This document shows, piece by piece, positions 8,055 through 15,454 of a stretch of 15,988 bases of DNA; the first letter of the stretch is position 1; every line of letters starts with the position of its first letter. Made by a program: the position numbers and the translations under genes. Below the pieces are notes generated by a model. The model did no database searches, had not been told where the DNA came from, and was given only the letters and a program-made list of their open reading frames with translations. The DNA comes from Candidatus Rokuibacteriota bacterium (GTDB lineage: Bacteria; Methylomirabilota; Methylomirabilia; Rokubacteriales; CSP1-6), in contig QHRS01000086.1 of assembly GCA_003221435.1 (NCBI GenBank), positions 635 through 16,622 of the forward strand, written 5' to 3'.

Positions 8055-8947
8055 AGCTCGGCTTCGTCGGACTGGGTCGCATGGGTGGCAACATGGTGAC
8101 GCGCCTGCTGCGGGGCGGACACTCGGTGGTCGCCCACGATGTCGACGCCGAGGCCCTGCGCGCCGCGGCCTCCCACGGTGCGCGGGGAGTCACGACGCTG
8201 ACCGAGCTAGTGGAAGCGCTCCCCCCACCTCGCGCGGTGTGGTTGATGGTTCCGGCCGGCGAGCCGACCGAGAAGGCCATCCGCGAGCTGACCGGGCTGC
8301 TCGCCGCGGGCGACGCGGTCGTCGACGGCGGCAACACCCGGTACAAGGACGACATCCGCCGCGCGCAGGAACTGGGCGCCCGCGGTTTGCACTACATCGA
8401 CGTCGGGACGAGCGGCGGCATCTGGGGGCTCGAGGACGGATACTGCCTGATGGTGGGGGGCCCCCAGGCAGCGGTCGCGCGGCTCGCACCGATCCTCCAG
8501 ACTCTGGCGCCCACAGGCGGATACCTGCACGTCGGCGGCGTCGGAGCCGGGCACTACGTGAAGATGATTCACAACGGCGTCGAGTACGCGTTGATGCAGG
8601 CGTACGCCGAGGGGTTCGAGCTGATGCGGGGGTCGCCGTACGCGCTCGACCTGCCCCGGATCGCGGCGCTCTGGAACAACGGCAGCGTGGTGCGGTCGTG
8701 GCTGCTCGAGCTGGCCGGTGCCGCGCTCACGGACGATCCGGAACTCCAATCCGTGAAGGCCTACGTGGAGGATTCCGGCGAGGGGCGATGGACCGTCGAG
8801 GACGCGGTCGAGAAGGCCATCCCGGTCCCGACGATCACCGCCGCCCTCTTCGCCCGCTTCCGGTCGCGCCGGGACAACTCGTTCGCCGACCGCCTGCTGG
8901 CCGCTCTGCGCCACAAATTCGGAGGTCACCCCGTTCGTCGTGGATGA
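8051..8947 (+). CDS. gnd: 6-phosphogluconate dehydrogenase, decarboxylating (short GndA/YqeC type)
   Basis: Oxidises and decarboxylates 6-phosphogluconate to ribulose-5-phosphate, CO2 and reduced nicotinamide cofactor. At 298 residues it belongs to the short class, without the second C-terminal helical repeat of the 470-residue enzymes. The Rossmann motif GLGRMGGNM is at residues 7-15, DGGNTRYKDD at 92-101, DVGTSGGIWGLEDGY at 117-131, catalytic K171 and N175 in HYVKMIHNGVEYALMQ, and DSGEGRWT at 241-248. The second Rossmann strand ends in Asp30 (VVAHDVD) with no arginine after it, which suggests NAD+ rather than NADP+ (inference). The start GTG 8051 overlaps the upstream stop as GTGA, so translation is probably coupled. 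The last eight bases overlap zwf. Confidence 0.94.
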   Translation: MKLGFVGLGRMGGNMVTRLLRGGHSVVAHDVDAEALRAAASHGARGVTTLTELVEALPPPRAVWLMVPAGEPTEKAIRELTGLLAAGDAVVDGGNTRYKDDIRRAQELGARGLHYIDVGTSGGIWGLEDGYCLMVGGPQAAVARLAPILQTLAPTGGYLHVGGVGAGHYVKMIHNGVEYALMQAYAEGFELMRGSPYALDLPRIAALWNNGSVVRSWLLELAGAALTDDPELQSVKAYVEDSGEGRWTVEDAVEKAIPVPTITAALFARFRSRRDNSFADRLLAALRHKFGGHPVRRG

Positions 8948-10400
8948 ACGTTTCACGCTGATCATCTTCGGCGCGTCCGGAGACCTGACGAAACGCAAGC
9001 TGATCCCAGCTCTGTGGAGCCTCTATCAGGGGCGCACGCTGCCCGAGCCGTTCAGCATCATCGCCATCGCCCGCGGCGACCTCTCGACGGACGCCTTCCG
9101 AACGAAGATGCGCGCGGCGGTGACCGATTTTGCGCGAGTGCAGCCGCCGGCGGAGTCGGTGTGGGAGCGCTTCGCCGCTTCCCTGTCCTACTGCTCCGGG
9201 GACCCGAAGGACCCGGCCCTGTATGTGCGGCTCGGTCGGCTGCTCGAGGCCCATCCGAACCGGCTCTTCTATTGCGCGACGCCGCCGAGCCTCTCTCCCG
9301 AGATCGTCACCCGCCTCGGCGAGGCGGGGCTCGCGCGGAGCCACGGCGGGTGGACACGCATCATCATCGAAAAACCCTTCGGGCGCGACCTGGAGAGCGC
9401 CCAGGCGCTCAACGCGCTCATCAGCGGCTTCTTTCGCGAGCGTCAGGTCTACCGGATCGACCACTACCTCGGGAAGGAGACCGTCCAGAACATCCTGGTG
9501 TTCCGGTTCGCCAACGGCATCTTCGAGCCGCTCTGGAACCGGCAGCACGTCGACCACGTCCAGATCACCGTGGGCGAGTCGATCGGCGTGGGGTCGCGGG
9601 GGGTGTACTACGAGGAGGCAGGCGCGCTGCGCGACATGGTGCAGAACCACATGCTTCAGCTCCTCTGCCTGATCGCGATGGAGCCGCCGGTGACGTTCGA
9701 CGCAGATCCGGTGCGGGACGAGAAGAACAAGGTCATGCGCGCGCTGAAGCCGATCGAGGGCGACTCGGTGGACGAGTTTGCGGTGCGTGGCCAGTACGGG
9801 CCCGGCTTCGTCACGGGCGAGCGCGTGCCGGGCTATCGCGAAGAACCGGGGGTTCGTCCTGACTCGACCGCGGAGACCTACGCCGCGCTCAAGCTGTTCG
9901 TCCAGAACTGGCGCTGGGCCGGGGTGCCGTTCTACCTGCGCACCGGCAAACGACTGCCCAAACGCGTCAGCGAGATCGCGATCGAGTTCAAGCCCACCCC
10001 GCATCTGATCTTCCGCCGCGAGCCGTCCGGCGTGCGCCCGAACGTGCTGGTGCTCCGCATCCAGCCGGACGAGGGGATGTCGCTCACGGTCGAGGCAAAG
10101 ACGCCGGGCCCTGACCTCCAGCTCAATCCCGTGACGATGGACTTCCACTACGGCGCCGTCTTCGGCAGCGGGCCACCGGAAGCGTACGAGCGACTGCTGC
10201 TCGATGCGATTCACGGCGACGCGACGCTCTACGCGCGGGGCGATTGGGTCGAGTACGCGTGGGCCGCGCTGGAGCCGGTGCTGCGCGCCTGGAGCGACGG
10301 CAGCACCGCGAAGTTCCCGAACTACGCCGCGGGCAGCTGGGGGCCCGCAGAGGCCGACGCCTTCATCGAGCGGGACGGACGGAAGTGGCGAAGACCCTAG
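8940..10400 (+). CDS. zwf: Glucose-6-phosphate 1-dehydrogenase
   Basis: Oxidises glucose-6-phosphate to 6-phosphoglucono-1,5-lactone, the first committed step of the oxidative pentose phosphate branch. Full length at 486 residues. The nucleotide-binding motif GASGDLTKRKL is at residues 11-21, EKPFGRDL at 144-151, the substrate-site signature RIDHYLGKE at 172-180, and the catalytic-histidine region RDMVQNHMLQ at 231-240. The start is GTG 8940, eight bases inside gnd; no other start codon is in frame nearby. A good GGAGGT lies at 8921-8926, thirteen bases before the start, rather far, so coupling to gnd translation is likely. The end overlaps pgl by 16 bases. Cofactor preference is not clear from the sequence. 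Confidence 0.96.
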   Translation: MDERFTLIIFGASGDLTKRKLIPALWSLYQGRTLPEPFSIIAIARGDLSTDAFRTKMRAAVTDFARVQPPAESVWERFAASLSYCSGDPKDPALYVRLGRLLEAHPNRLFYCATPPSLSPEIVTRLGEAGLARSHGGWTRIIIEKPFGRDLESAQALNALISGFFRERQVYRIDHYLGKETVQNILVFRFANGIFEPLWNRQHVDHVQITVGESIGVGSRGVYYEEAGALRDMVQNHMLQLLCLIAMEPPVTFDADPVRDEKNKVMRALKPIEGDSVDEFAVRGQYGPGFVTGERVPGYREEPGVRPDSTAETYAALKLFVQNWRWAGVPFYLRTGKRLPKRVSEIAIEFKPTPHLIFRREPSGVRPNVLVLRIQPDEGMSLTVEAKTPGPDLQLNPVTMDFHYGAVFGSGPPEAYERLLLDAIHGDATLYARGDWVEYAWAALEPVLRAWSDGSTAKFPNYAAGSWGPAEADAFIERDGRKWRRP

Positions 10401-11122
10401 CCGGCGCCACCGTCGTCGACACGCCGGCGGCGCTCGCCGAGGAGGCAGCCGACCTGTTCGTGCGCACCGCGGCAGACGCGATCACCGGGCGCGGCCGCTT
10501 CATGGTCGCCCTGGCCGGCGGCGCGACGCCCCGAGGGCTCTACGCTCGACTCGCGGCGGAGCCGTTCCGGGCGCGGATGGACTGGCACCGCACCTGGGTC
10601 TCCTTCGGCGACGAGCGTTGCGTGCCCCCGACGGACCCCGAGTCAAATTACCGCATGGCCCGGGAGACGCTGCTCGCTCACGTGCCGGTACCGCCGGGGC
10701 AGATCTTCCGGATCGACGGTGAAGCGGCAGATGCCGCGCGGGCGGCTGAGGAGTATGAGCGCCGGCTGCGGGCGGCGTTCGAGCCGGGGCTCGTGCGCTT
10801 CGACCTGATCCTGCTCGGAATGGGACTCGACGGCCACGTCGCTTCCCTGTTTCCGGGCTCGCCCGCCCTCGACGAAAAGGACCGGCTCGTGATCGCCGTC
10901 GAGACGCGGGCCGCGGTCGTGGCGAAGCGCATCACGCTGACGCCACCCGTCCTCAATGCCGCGCGCCGCGTCCTGTTCCTGATCGCGGGCGCCGAGAAGG
11001 CGCGATCCGTCGCCGACGTGCTCCGGAATCCCGCGTCATCGCTGCCCGGCGCACGCGTGCGCCCGACCGAAGGAGTGGTGACGTGGCTGCTCGACCGGGC
11101 GGCCGCGGAAGGCCTGCGATGA
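10385..11122 (+). CDS. pgl: 6-phosphogluconolactonase
   Basis: Hydrolyses 6-phosphoglucono-1,5-lactone to 6-phosphogluconate, between Zwf and Gnd. The 245-residue length is usual for the bacterial DevB/SOL family. Family motifs are ALAGGATPRGLY at residues 42-53, FGDERCVPPTDPESNYR at 74-90, and the signature GMGLDGHVASLFPGS at 145-159. The open frame extends upstream to 10244, but that part is a shadow of zwf; the start chosen is GTG 10385, giving MAKTLAGATV, 16 bases inside the zwf end. It is the last gene of the operon. The final bases of its TGA stop are the first bases of the terminal inverted repeat of repeat copy B, so the element abuts the coding sequence exactly. Confidence 0.93.
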   Translation: MAKTLAGATVVDTPAALAEEAADLFVRTAADAITGRGRFMVALAGGATPRGLYARLAAEPFRARMDWHRTWVSFGDERCVPPTDPESNYRMARETLLAHVPVPPGQIFRIDGEAADAARAAEEYERRLRAAFEPGLVRFDLILLGMGLDGHVASLFPGSPALDEKDRLVIAVETRAAVVAKRITLTPPVLNAARRVLFLIAGAEKARSVADVLRNPASSLPGARVRPTEGVVTWLLDRAAAEGLR

Positions 11123-11220
11123 GTTTCCTCGGACAGGGACACTGTTCGAGCGCCGGCTCCGCCGGCGCCGTCCCGGGGGGAGGTTCGGAAGGGGGGCGGA
11201 GCCCCCCTCCGAGGAAACTC
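11121..11220 (+). repeat. Dispersed hairpin repeat, copy B, with 12-bp terminal inverted repeats
   Basis: A 100-base element bounded by perfect inverted repeats GAGTTTCCTCGG (11121-11132) and CCGAGGAAACTC (11209-11220). Inside are two perfect hairpins: GCGCCGGC (11150-11157) with GCCGGCGC (11161-11168), loop TCC; and AGGGGGGC (11190-11197) with GCCCCCCT (11201-11208), loop GGA. GGACACTG (11137-11144) and TTCGAGCGC (11145-11153) are shared with copy A at 5399-5487. It has no coding capacity, so it resembles a MITE or REP-like palindromic unit. It sits between the convergent pgl and gspE-type genes and could serve as a two-way transcription barrier, though no T-run is present. Confidence 0.8.
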
Positions 11221-11253
11221 GCGTCGACAGTCGCCAGAGGAGGGTAGCCCGAT

Positions 11254-11277
11254 GAGCGGCCAGCGCCGACGCCGCTC
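11254..11277 (-). terminator. Possible hairpin downstream of the GspE/PilB gene
   Basis: GAGCGGC (11254-11260) and GCCGCTC (11271-11277) form a perfect seven-base stem with a ten-base loop, about 15 bases after the stop codon of the minus-strand ATPase gene. There is no U-tract on either strand, so termination is only a possibility. Confidence 0.25.
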
Positions 11278-11291
11278 GGCTCGACCGGTCG

Positions 11292-13253
11292 CTATTTGAT
11301 GGCGACGGCGCGGACCTGCGTGAGGTCGGTGACCCCCGCGAGGGACTTCAGGATGCCGTCCTGGACGAGGGTCGTCATGCCCTCGCCCTTGGCCTGAGCG
11401 ATAACCTCCGAGACTCGCCCGCGGGTCTGGATCAATCGCTTGATCTCGTCGGACGCGATCAGCAGCTCGTGGATGCTGGCCCGCCCCTTGTACCCGGTCT
11501 GGGCGCACGTCGCGCAGCCCCTGCCCCGGTAGAGCCTGAAGTTGCCGTCGTAGACGATGCCCAGCTTCTCGAAGTCCGCCCGGCCGTACGCCTCGGCGAG
11601 ATCCTCGTAGACCTCACTGGGCGGGTGATACAACTCCTTGCACTCCACGCAGATGCACTTCACGAGGCGTTGGGCCAGGACGCCGAGCATCGCATCCGCG
11701 AACGTGAACGGGTCGGTGCCCATGTCGAGCAGCCGGACGACGGTCTCGGCCGCGCCGTTCGTGTGCAGCGTGCTCAGCACGAGGTGGCCGGTCAGCGAGG
11801 CTTCGATGCCGATCGCCGCGGTCTCCTGGTCGCGGATCTCGCCGACCATGATGATGTCCGGGTCGGCCCGGAGGAAGGCCCGAATCGCGGCCGCGAAGGT
11901 GAGGCCGATCTTCGGCTGGACCTGGACCTGGCGCAGCCCGTCCTGGGTGATCTCGACCGGGTCTTCGACAGTCCAAATCTTCTTCTCGGGGGTGTTGAGG
12001 AGATCGAGCATCGCGTGCAGGGTCGTCGTCTTGCCGGACCCCGTGGGACCAACGCACAGGATGAGGCCGTAGGGCTTGCTCGCGATGGTTTTCATCTCGC
12101 GCAGGTTCCGTTCGGTCATGCCAAGGCTCTCGAGGACGACCGCCTTGCTGGACGACAGGACGCGTATCACGACGTCTTCGTTGCCGCCCGCCGTCGGCAC
12201 CGTCGCGACGCGCAGCTCGACCTCGCGGTCGCCCGCCCGGAACCTGAACTTGCCGTCCTGCGGCTTGCGCTTCTCGGCGATGTCGATCTGCCCCATGATC
12301 TTGAGCCGGGCGACCAGGGCACTCCGATAGGACGGCGGGACCCGCTCGTACTCCATGCAGCCACCGTCCACCCGGAAGCGGACCAGCGTCTCTTTGCTCG
12401 AGCCCCGTGGCTCGATGTGGATGTCGGACACACCCTTCTTGCACGCGTCCAGAATCATCTGGTTCGCAAAGCGGACGATCGAGCTGTCGTTCTCGTCGAC
12501 CTCGCCGGGAGCCACTTCGATCGGGACGACCGGGCTGTCGGCTTTGAGGTCGCTCAGGATCGCGGCGATCCCGTAGTCGGCCGAATCGCCTTCGGCCTGG
12601 ACTGCGATGAGCCTCACGATGTCGTCCCGAAGCCCGACGGCGAAGCGGACCTGGTCGCGCGGGAGCAGCATCCGGATGCTGTCGACCTTCCGGAGGTCGT
12701 GCGGGTTGTCGACCAGGACGAGCACGCCCGCGTGGTCCCGCCGAAGCGGCAGCCAGGTGTGCTTGCGCAGGAAATCGAGCCTCAGACCCTTCAGCAGCTC
12801 GGGATCGATGCTGACCGGCGCGTCGAACTCGACGAACGGGACTTGATAGAAGTGCGCCAGCGACGCGCCCAGGTCGGCTTTGGAGACGCGGTACCTGTGC
12901 GTCAGGACGGTCTCTGCATCGCTTCTGGCCACCCGCGCCTCGCGGATAGCCTCATCCAGCTCGTCCTGGGTGACGCAGCCATGCGCGACGAGATAGTCGA
13001 ACTTGCCGGGTGCTGGAGACTGTCCACTACGGACGGCGTCCGTATCCTCCTCGTCCTGGGCAGCCCGTGCCTCGAGCTTCCAGCCGGATAGGTCGGGCGG
13101 GGCCTCAGCGCCGTTGCCGTTAGTGACCGGCTCGGCGGCTCCGAGAGCGCGGCCCCCGTTCTTGCCTTCAGGGGGCTTGCCTAGCCCCGTGAGCTGGGGC
13201 TGCGTCCCCGGCTCGTTCTGCCACGTCCGGATCCTCGTGAGTACACGCCCCAA
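11292..13253 (-). CDS. GspE/PilB-family type II secretion or type IV pilus assembly ATPase
   Basis: Cytoplasmic hexameric ATPase of 653 residues that would power a pilus or pseudopilus machine. Residues 1-82 are a low-complexity, probably disordered tail. Residues 84-215 match the T2SSE N-terminal domain, and the ATPase core follows. Walker A GPTGSGKT is at 402-409, the Asp box TVEDPVE at 428-434, Walker B DIIMVGEIRD at 466-475, the His box HLVLSTLHTN at 490-499. Paired cysteines C535/C538 and C580/C583 form the zinc-binding motif typical of GspE and PilB and absent from PilT. The start is TTG 13253, supported by GGGGAGGT seven bases upstream. No other pilus or secretion gene is in the window, so the partner system is unknown. 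A sigma-54 promoter candidate lies just upstream. Confidence 0.93.
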   Translation of the reverse strand: MGRVLTRIRTWQNEPGTQPQLTGLGKPPEGKNGGRALGAAEPVTNGNGAEAPPDLSGWKLEARAAQDEEDTDAVRSGQSPAPGKFDYLVAHGCVTQDELDEAIREARVARSDAETVLTHRYRVSKADLGASLAHFYQVPFVEFDAPVSIDPELLKGLRLDFLRKHTWLPLRRDHAGVLVLVDNPHDLRKVDSIRMLLPRDQVRFAVGLRDDIVRLIAVQAEGDSADYGIAAILSDLKADSPVVPIEVAPGEVDENDSSIVRFANQMILDACKKGVSDIHIEPRGSSKETLVRFRVDGGCMEYERVPPSYRSALVARLKIMGQIDIAEKRKPQDGKFRFRAGDREVELRVATVPTAGGNEDVVIRVLSSSKAVVLESLGMTERNLREMKTIASKPYGLILCVGPTGSGKTTTLHAMLDLLNTPEKKIWTVEDPVEITQDGLRQVQVQPKIGLTFAAAIRAFLRADPDIIMVGEIRDQETAAIGIEASLTGHLVLSTLHTNGAAETVVRLLDMGTDPFTFADAMLGVLAQRLVKCICVECKELYHPPSEVYEDLAEAYGRADFEKLGIVYDGNFRLYRGRGCATCAQTGYKGRASIHELLIASDEIKRLIQTRGRVSEVIAQAKGEGMTTLVQDGILKSLAGVTDLTQVRAVAIK

Positions 13254-13293
13254 AGGAAATACCTCCCCTCAGCTGAAGTCGCGGCTGAAAAGC

Positions 13294-13309
13294 AGCAAGC
13301 GGAATGCCA
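13294..13309 (-). promoter_or_regulatory. Candidate sigma-54 (RpoN) promoter for the GspE/PilB gene
   Basis: Minus-strand TGGCATTCCGCTTGCT (13309 down to 13294) closely matches the consensus TGGCAC-N5-TTGCA. The invariant GG and GC are present with exactly ten bases between them. Transcription would start near 13283, leaving a leader of about 30 bases that contains the GGGGAGGT ribosome site before TTG 13253. Sigma-54 control of pilus genes is known in several proteobacteria. An inverted repeat at 13352-13375 could be an activator site. Confidence 0.5.
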
Positions 13310-13351
13310 GTGGGTAAGTTGCTGAAAAAACGACGGCCGTGACACTCTGGC

Positions 13352-13375
13352 GTGCCACTCAGGCCGGAACGGCAC
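13352..13375. promoter_or_regulatory. Inverted repeat upstream of the sigma-54-like promoter
   Basis: GTGCC (13352-13356) and GGCAC (13371-13375) are separated by 14 bases, about 45 to 80 bases upstream of the promoter candidate, a plausible position for an enhancer-binding activator. The arms are only five bases long in GC-rich DNA, so chance is a real possibility. Confidence 0.2.
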
Positions 13376-13489
13376 ACCACTTGGCACAACACTGTCAGTC
13401 TTGCACAATCGTTCCGGCTTCCATACGGGAGAACTATAGGTTCTTTCGGAAGCGGCCCCGAGCGCTGCCCGGCGCGACCACGACTCCCG

Positions 13490-13672
13490 TCAGAACAGCG
13501 TATAGATGAACGGCGCGATGGCAGAGGACTGAGCGAACACGATGATGATGCCGAGCAACAGCAGCACCGAGACCATCGGGATCATCCACCACAGCTTGCG
13601 CTCCCACAGGAATCCGAGCAGCTCCGCCACGATGCCCACCCGCCGGCCAACCGCACGTATCGCCTTAGGCAT
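13490..13672 (-). CDS. DUF5989-family small membrane protein (SxtK-like)
   Basis: A 60-residue single-pass membrane protein. The pattern FLWERKLWWMIPM (21-33), a membrane segment at about 29-48, and the end AQSSAIAPFIYTLF (47-60) is the signature I recognise for DUF5989. These proteins typically lie beside NodU-type carbamoyltransferases, and small proteins of this kind adjoin the carbamoyltransferase gene in saxitoxin clusters. The biochemical role is unknown. ATG 13672 lies eight bases inside the end of the carbamoyltransferase gene, with AAAGGA five bases upstream, so the two are translationally linked. It appears to be the last gene of the cluster; no terminator hairpin was found after its stop. 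Confidence 0.85.
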   Translation of the reverse strand: MPKAIRAVGRRVGIVAELLGFLWERKLWWMIPMVSVLLLLGIIIVFAQSSAIAPFIYTLF

Positions 13673-15452
13673 TCGTCGCGTCCTTTCGAATGAGGCAGTT
13701 GCCGAGGACGAGGGCGTCCATCCCGCTCTGCATGAAGGTCGAGTACGCCTCCCGGGGCGTGTTGACGATCGGCGCCCCCCGCAGGTTGAATGACGTGTTC
13801 AGGATCACCGGGACGCCGGTCGCCTGCGCGAATCGCTCGATGAGCCCGTAATAGCGCGGGTCGAACTCGCGGATCACCGCCTGCAGCCGCCCCGTGCCGT
13901 CGACGTGCGTCACGGCGGGGATGGCGTCGTACTTGGACGGCTTGACGTCGACCACCAGCAGCATGAAGCGGGCTGGGTACTGCCGCTCGACCCCCGGGGC
14001 GTCAAAGTACTCGTGCACGCGCTCGGCCAGCACGGACGGCGCGAACGGCCGGTACGGCTCCCGGAACTTGATCTTCGTATTGACGATGTCCTTCATCTCC
14101 GGGCGCCTCGGGTCCGCCAGGATGGACCGGTGACCGAGCGCGCGCGGACCCCACTCGAAGCGCTCCTGGAACCAGCCGACCACCTCCCCGTCGGTGAGCG
14201 CCTGCACCGTTCGGTCGATCAAGCGGTCGTCCGCCAACTGCTCGTACCGTATCCCCTCTCCGTCGAGGAAGCGGCGGACCTCGCCCTCCGTGTACGCCTG
14301 GCCCCAGAACGCGTGCTCCATGACGAACTTCCGCGGCTGGCCGAGCAGCGAGTGGTAGGCGTAGAGGGCCGCGCCCACGGCGCCGCCCGAATCCCCGGCG
14401 GCCGGGTGCACGTACAGTTCTTCGACACCGGCCTCCCGCAGGATCTTCCAGTTTGCGACGCTGTTCAGCCCGACTCCCCCCGCGAGACAAAGGCGCGGCA
14501 AGCCGGTCTCGCGCCGCACCGCGCGCGCCATGTGCAGAATCATCTCCTCGGTCACCGTCTGGATGCTCGCCGCCAGGTCGGCGTAGTGCTGGTTCCGGCG
14601 CGCCTGCCCGCTATAGTCCGGCGGCTTGTCGCCGAAGTAGGCGGGATAGCCGGACGCCTCTGTGAAGAACTTGGCCTCCGGCGGCCTCGGCGCCCCGAAC
14701 AGCTCGAGGAATTTCCGTGAGTACGGCGCCCGCGTCGAGCGGTGAAAGGCGAAGTAGTCCATGTCGAGGCTGAAGCTGCCGTCCGGGAACATGCGCATGA
14801 GCTTGCGCACGTCGTCGACGTAACGCGGGCGGCCGTAGGGCGCCATGCCCATCACCTTGTATTCGCCCTCGTTGACCTCGAACCCGAGAAAGGCCGTGAA
14901 CGTCGAATAGAGCAAGCCGATCGAGTGCGGGAAGCGGATCTCGCGCGTGAGGCGGATCTCGTTCCCGCGGGCGGCTCCCATCGTCGCCGTCGCCCACTCC
15001 CCGACCCCGTCGATCGTCAGGATCGCCGCGTCCTCGAACGGCGAGCAGAAGAACGCGCTCGCCGCGTGCGACATGTGGTGTTCGGAAAACAGGATTCTGT
15101 CGCGCGACACCCCGAGCCGCTCCGTAATGAGGGCGCTCACCCAGAGCTTGTCGAGGAGCCACGTCAGCGTCGCCTCGCGGAAGACGCGCAGGGCCCGCGG
15201 AAACATCTGGAGCGAGGTCATCAGGATGCGTTCGAACTTCAGGAACGGCTTCTCGAAGAACACCACGTAGTCGAGTTCCCCGGCGGGGATCCCCGCCGAG
15301 GCCAGGACGTACTCGATCGCGCGGATCGGGAACCCGAAGTCGTGCTTCTTGCGCGTGAAGCGCTCTTCCTCCGCGGCCGCGACGAGCACGCCGTCTTGCA
15401 GGAGCGCGGCCGCCGCATCGTGGAAAAAACAGGAGATCCCGAGGACGTTCAC
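13665..15452 (-). CDS. NodU/CmcH/TobZ-family O-carbamoyltransferase
   Basis: Transfers a carbamoyl group from carbamoyl phosphate, via an adenylated intermediate in this family, to a hydroxyl of a small molecule or glycan. 595 residues, normal length. The N-terminal Kae1-like domain starts VNVLGISCFFHDAAAALL, with EEERFTRKKHDFGFP at 28-42, metal-site histidines in HHMSHAASAFF (125-135), DGVGEW at 148-153, GGVGLN at 325-330 and DSGGAVGAAL at 354-363. The C-terminal domain has the carbamoyl-phosphate region GPRALGHRSILADP at 435-448 and NTSFN at 552-556. The start chosen is GTG 15452, two bases after the upstream stop; the open frame to 15659 is a shadow of that gene. The ribosome site is weak, so coupling is likely. 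The substrate is unknown. Confidence 0.93.
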   Translation of the reverse strand: MNVLGISCFFHDAAAALLQDGVLVAAAEEERFTRKKHDFGFPIRAIEYVLASAGIPAGELDYVVFFEKPFLKFERILMTSLQMFPRALRVFREATLTWLLDKLWVSALITERLGVSRDRILFSEHHMSHAASAFFCSPFEDAAILTIDGVGEWATATMGAARGNEIRLTREIRFPHSIGLLYSTFTAFLGFEVNEGEYKVMGMAPYGRPRYVDDVRKLMRMFPDGSFSLDMDYFAFHRSTRAPYSRKFLELFGAPRPPEAKFFTEASGYPAYFGDKPPDYSGQARRNQHYADLAASIQTVTEEMILHMARAVRRETGLPRLCLAGGVGLNSVANWKILREAGVEELYVHPAAGDSGGAVGAALYAYHSLLGQPRKFVMEHAFWGQAYTEGEVRRFLDGEGIRYEQLADDRLIDRTVQALTDGEVVGWFQERFEWGPRALGHRSILADPRRPEMKDIVNTKIKFREPYRPFAPSVLAERVHEYFDAPGVERQYPARFMLLVVDVKPSKYDAIPAVTHVDGTGRLQAVIREFDPRYYGLIERFAQATGVPVILNTSFNLRGAPIVNTPREAYSTFMQSGMDALVLGNCLIRKDATNA

Positions 15453-15454
15453 GG

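Noticed and set aside
8835..10214. A 459-codon minus-strand frame
   Set aside because: Antisense shadow of zwf, rich in His and Arg, no domain.
11252..11299. A 15-codon ORF (MSGQRRRRSARPVAI) after AGAGGAGGG at 11236-11244
   Set aside because: The ribosome-site match is very good, but the ORF is tiny, Arg-rich because of a GC hairpin at 11254-11277, and overlaps the end of the convergent ATPase gene; kept only as a curiosity.
11469..13091. A 540-codon plus-strand frame
   Set aside because: Antisense shadow of the GspE/PilB ATPase gene, which has all its catalytic motifs in place.
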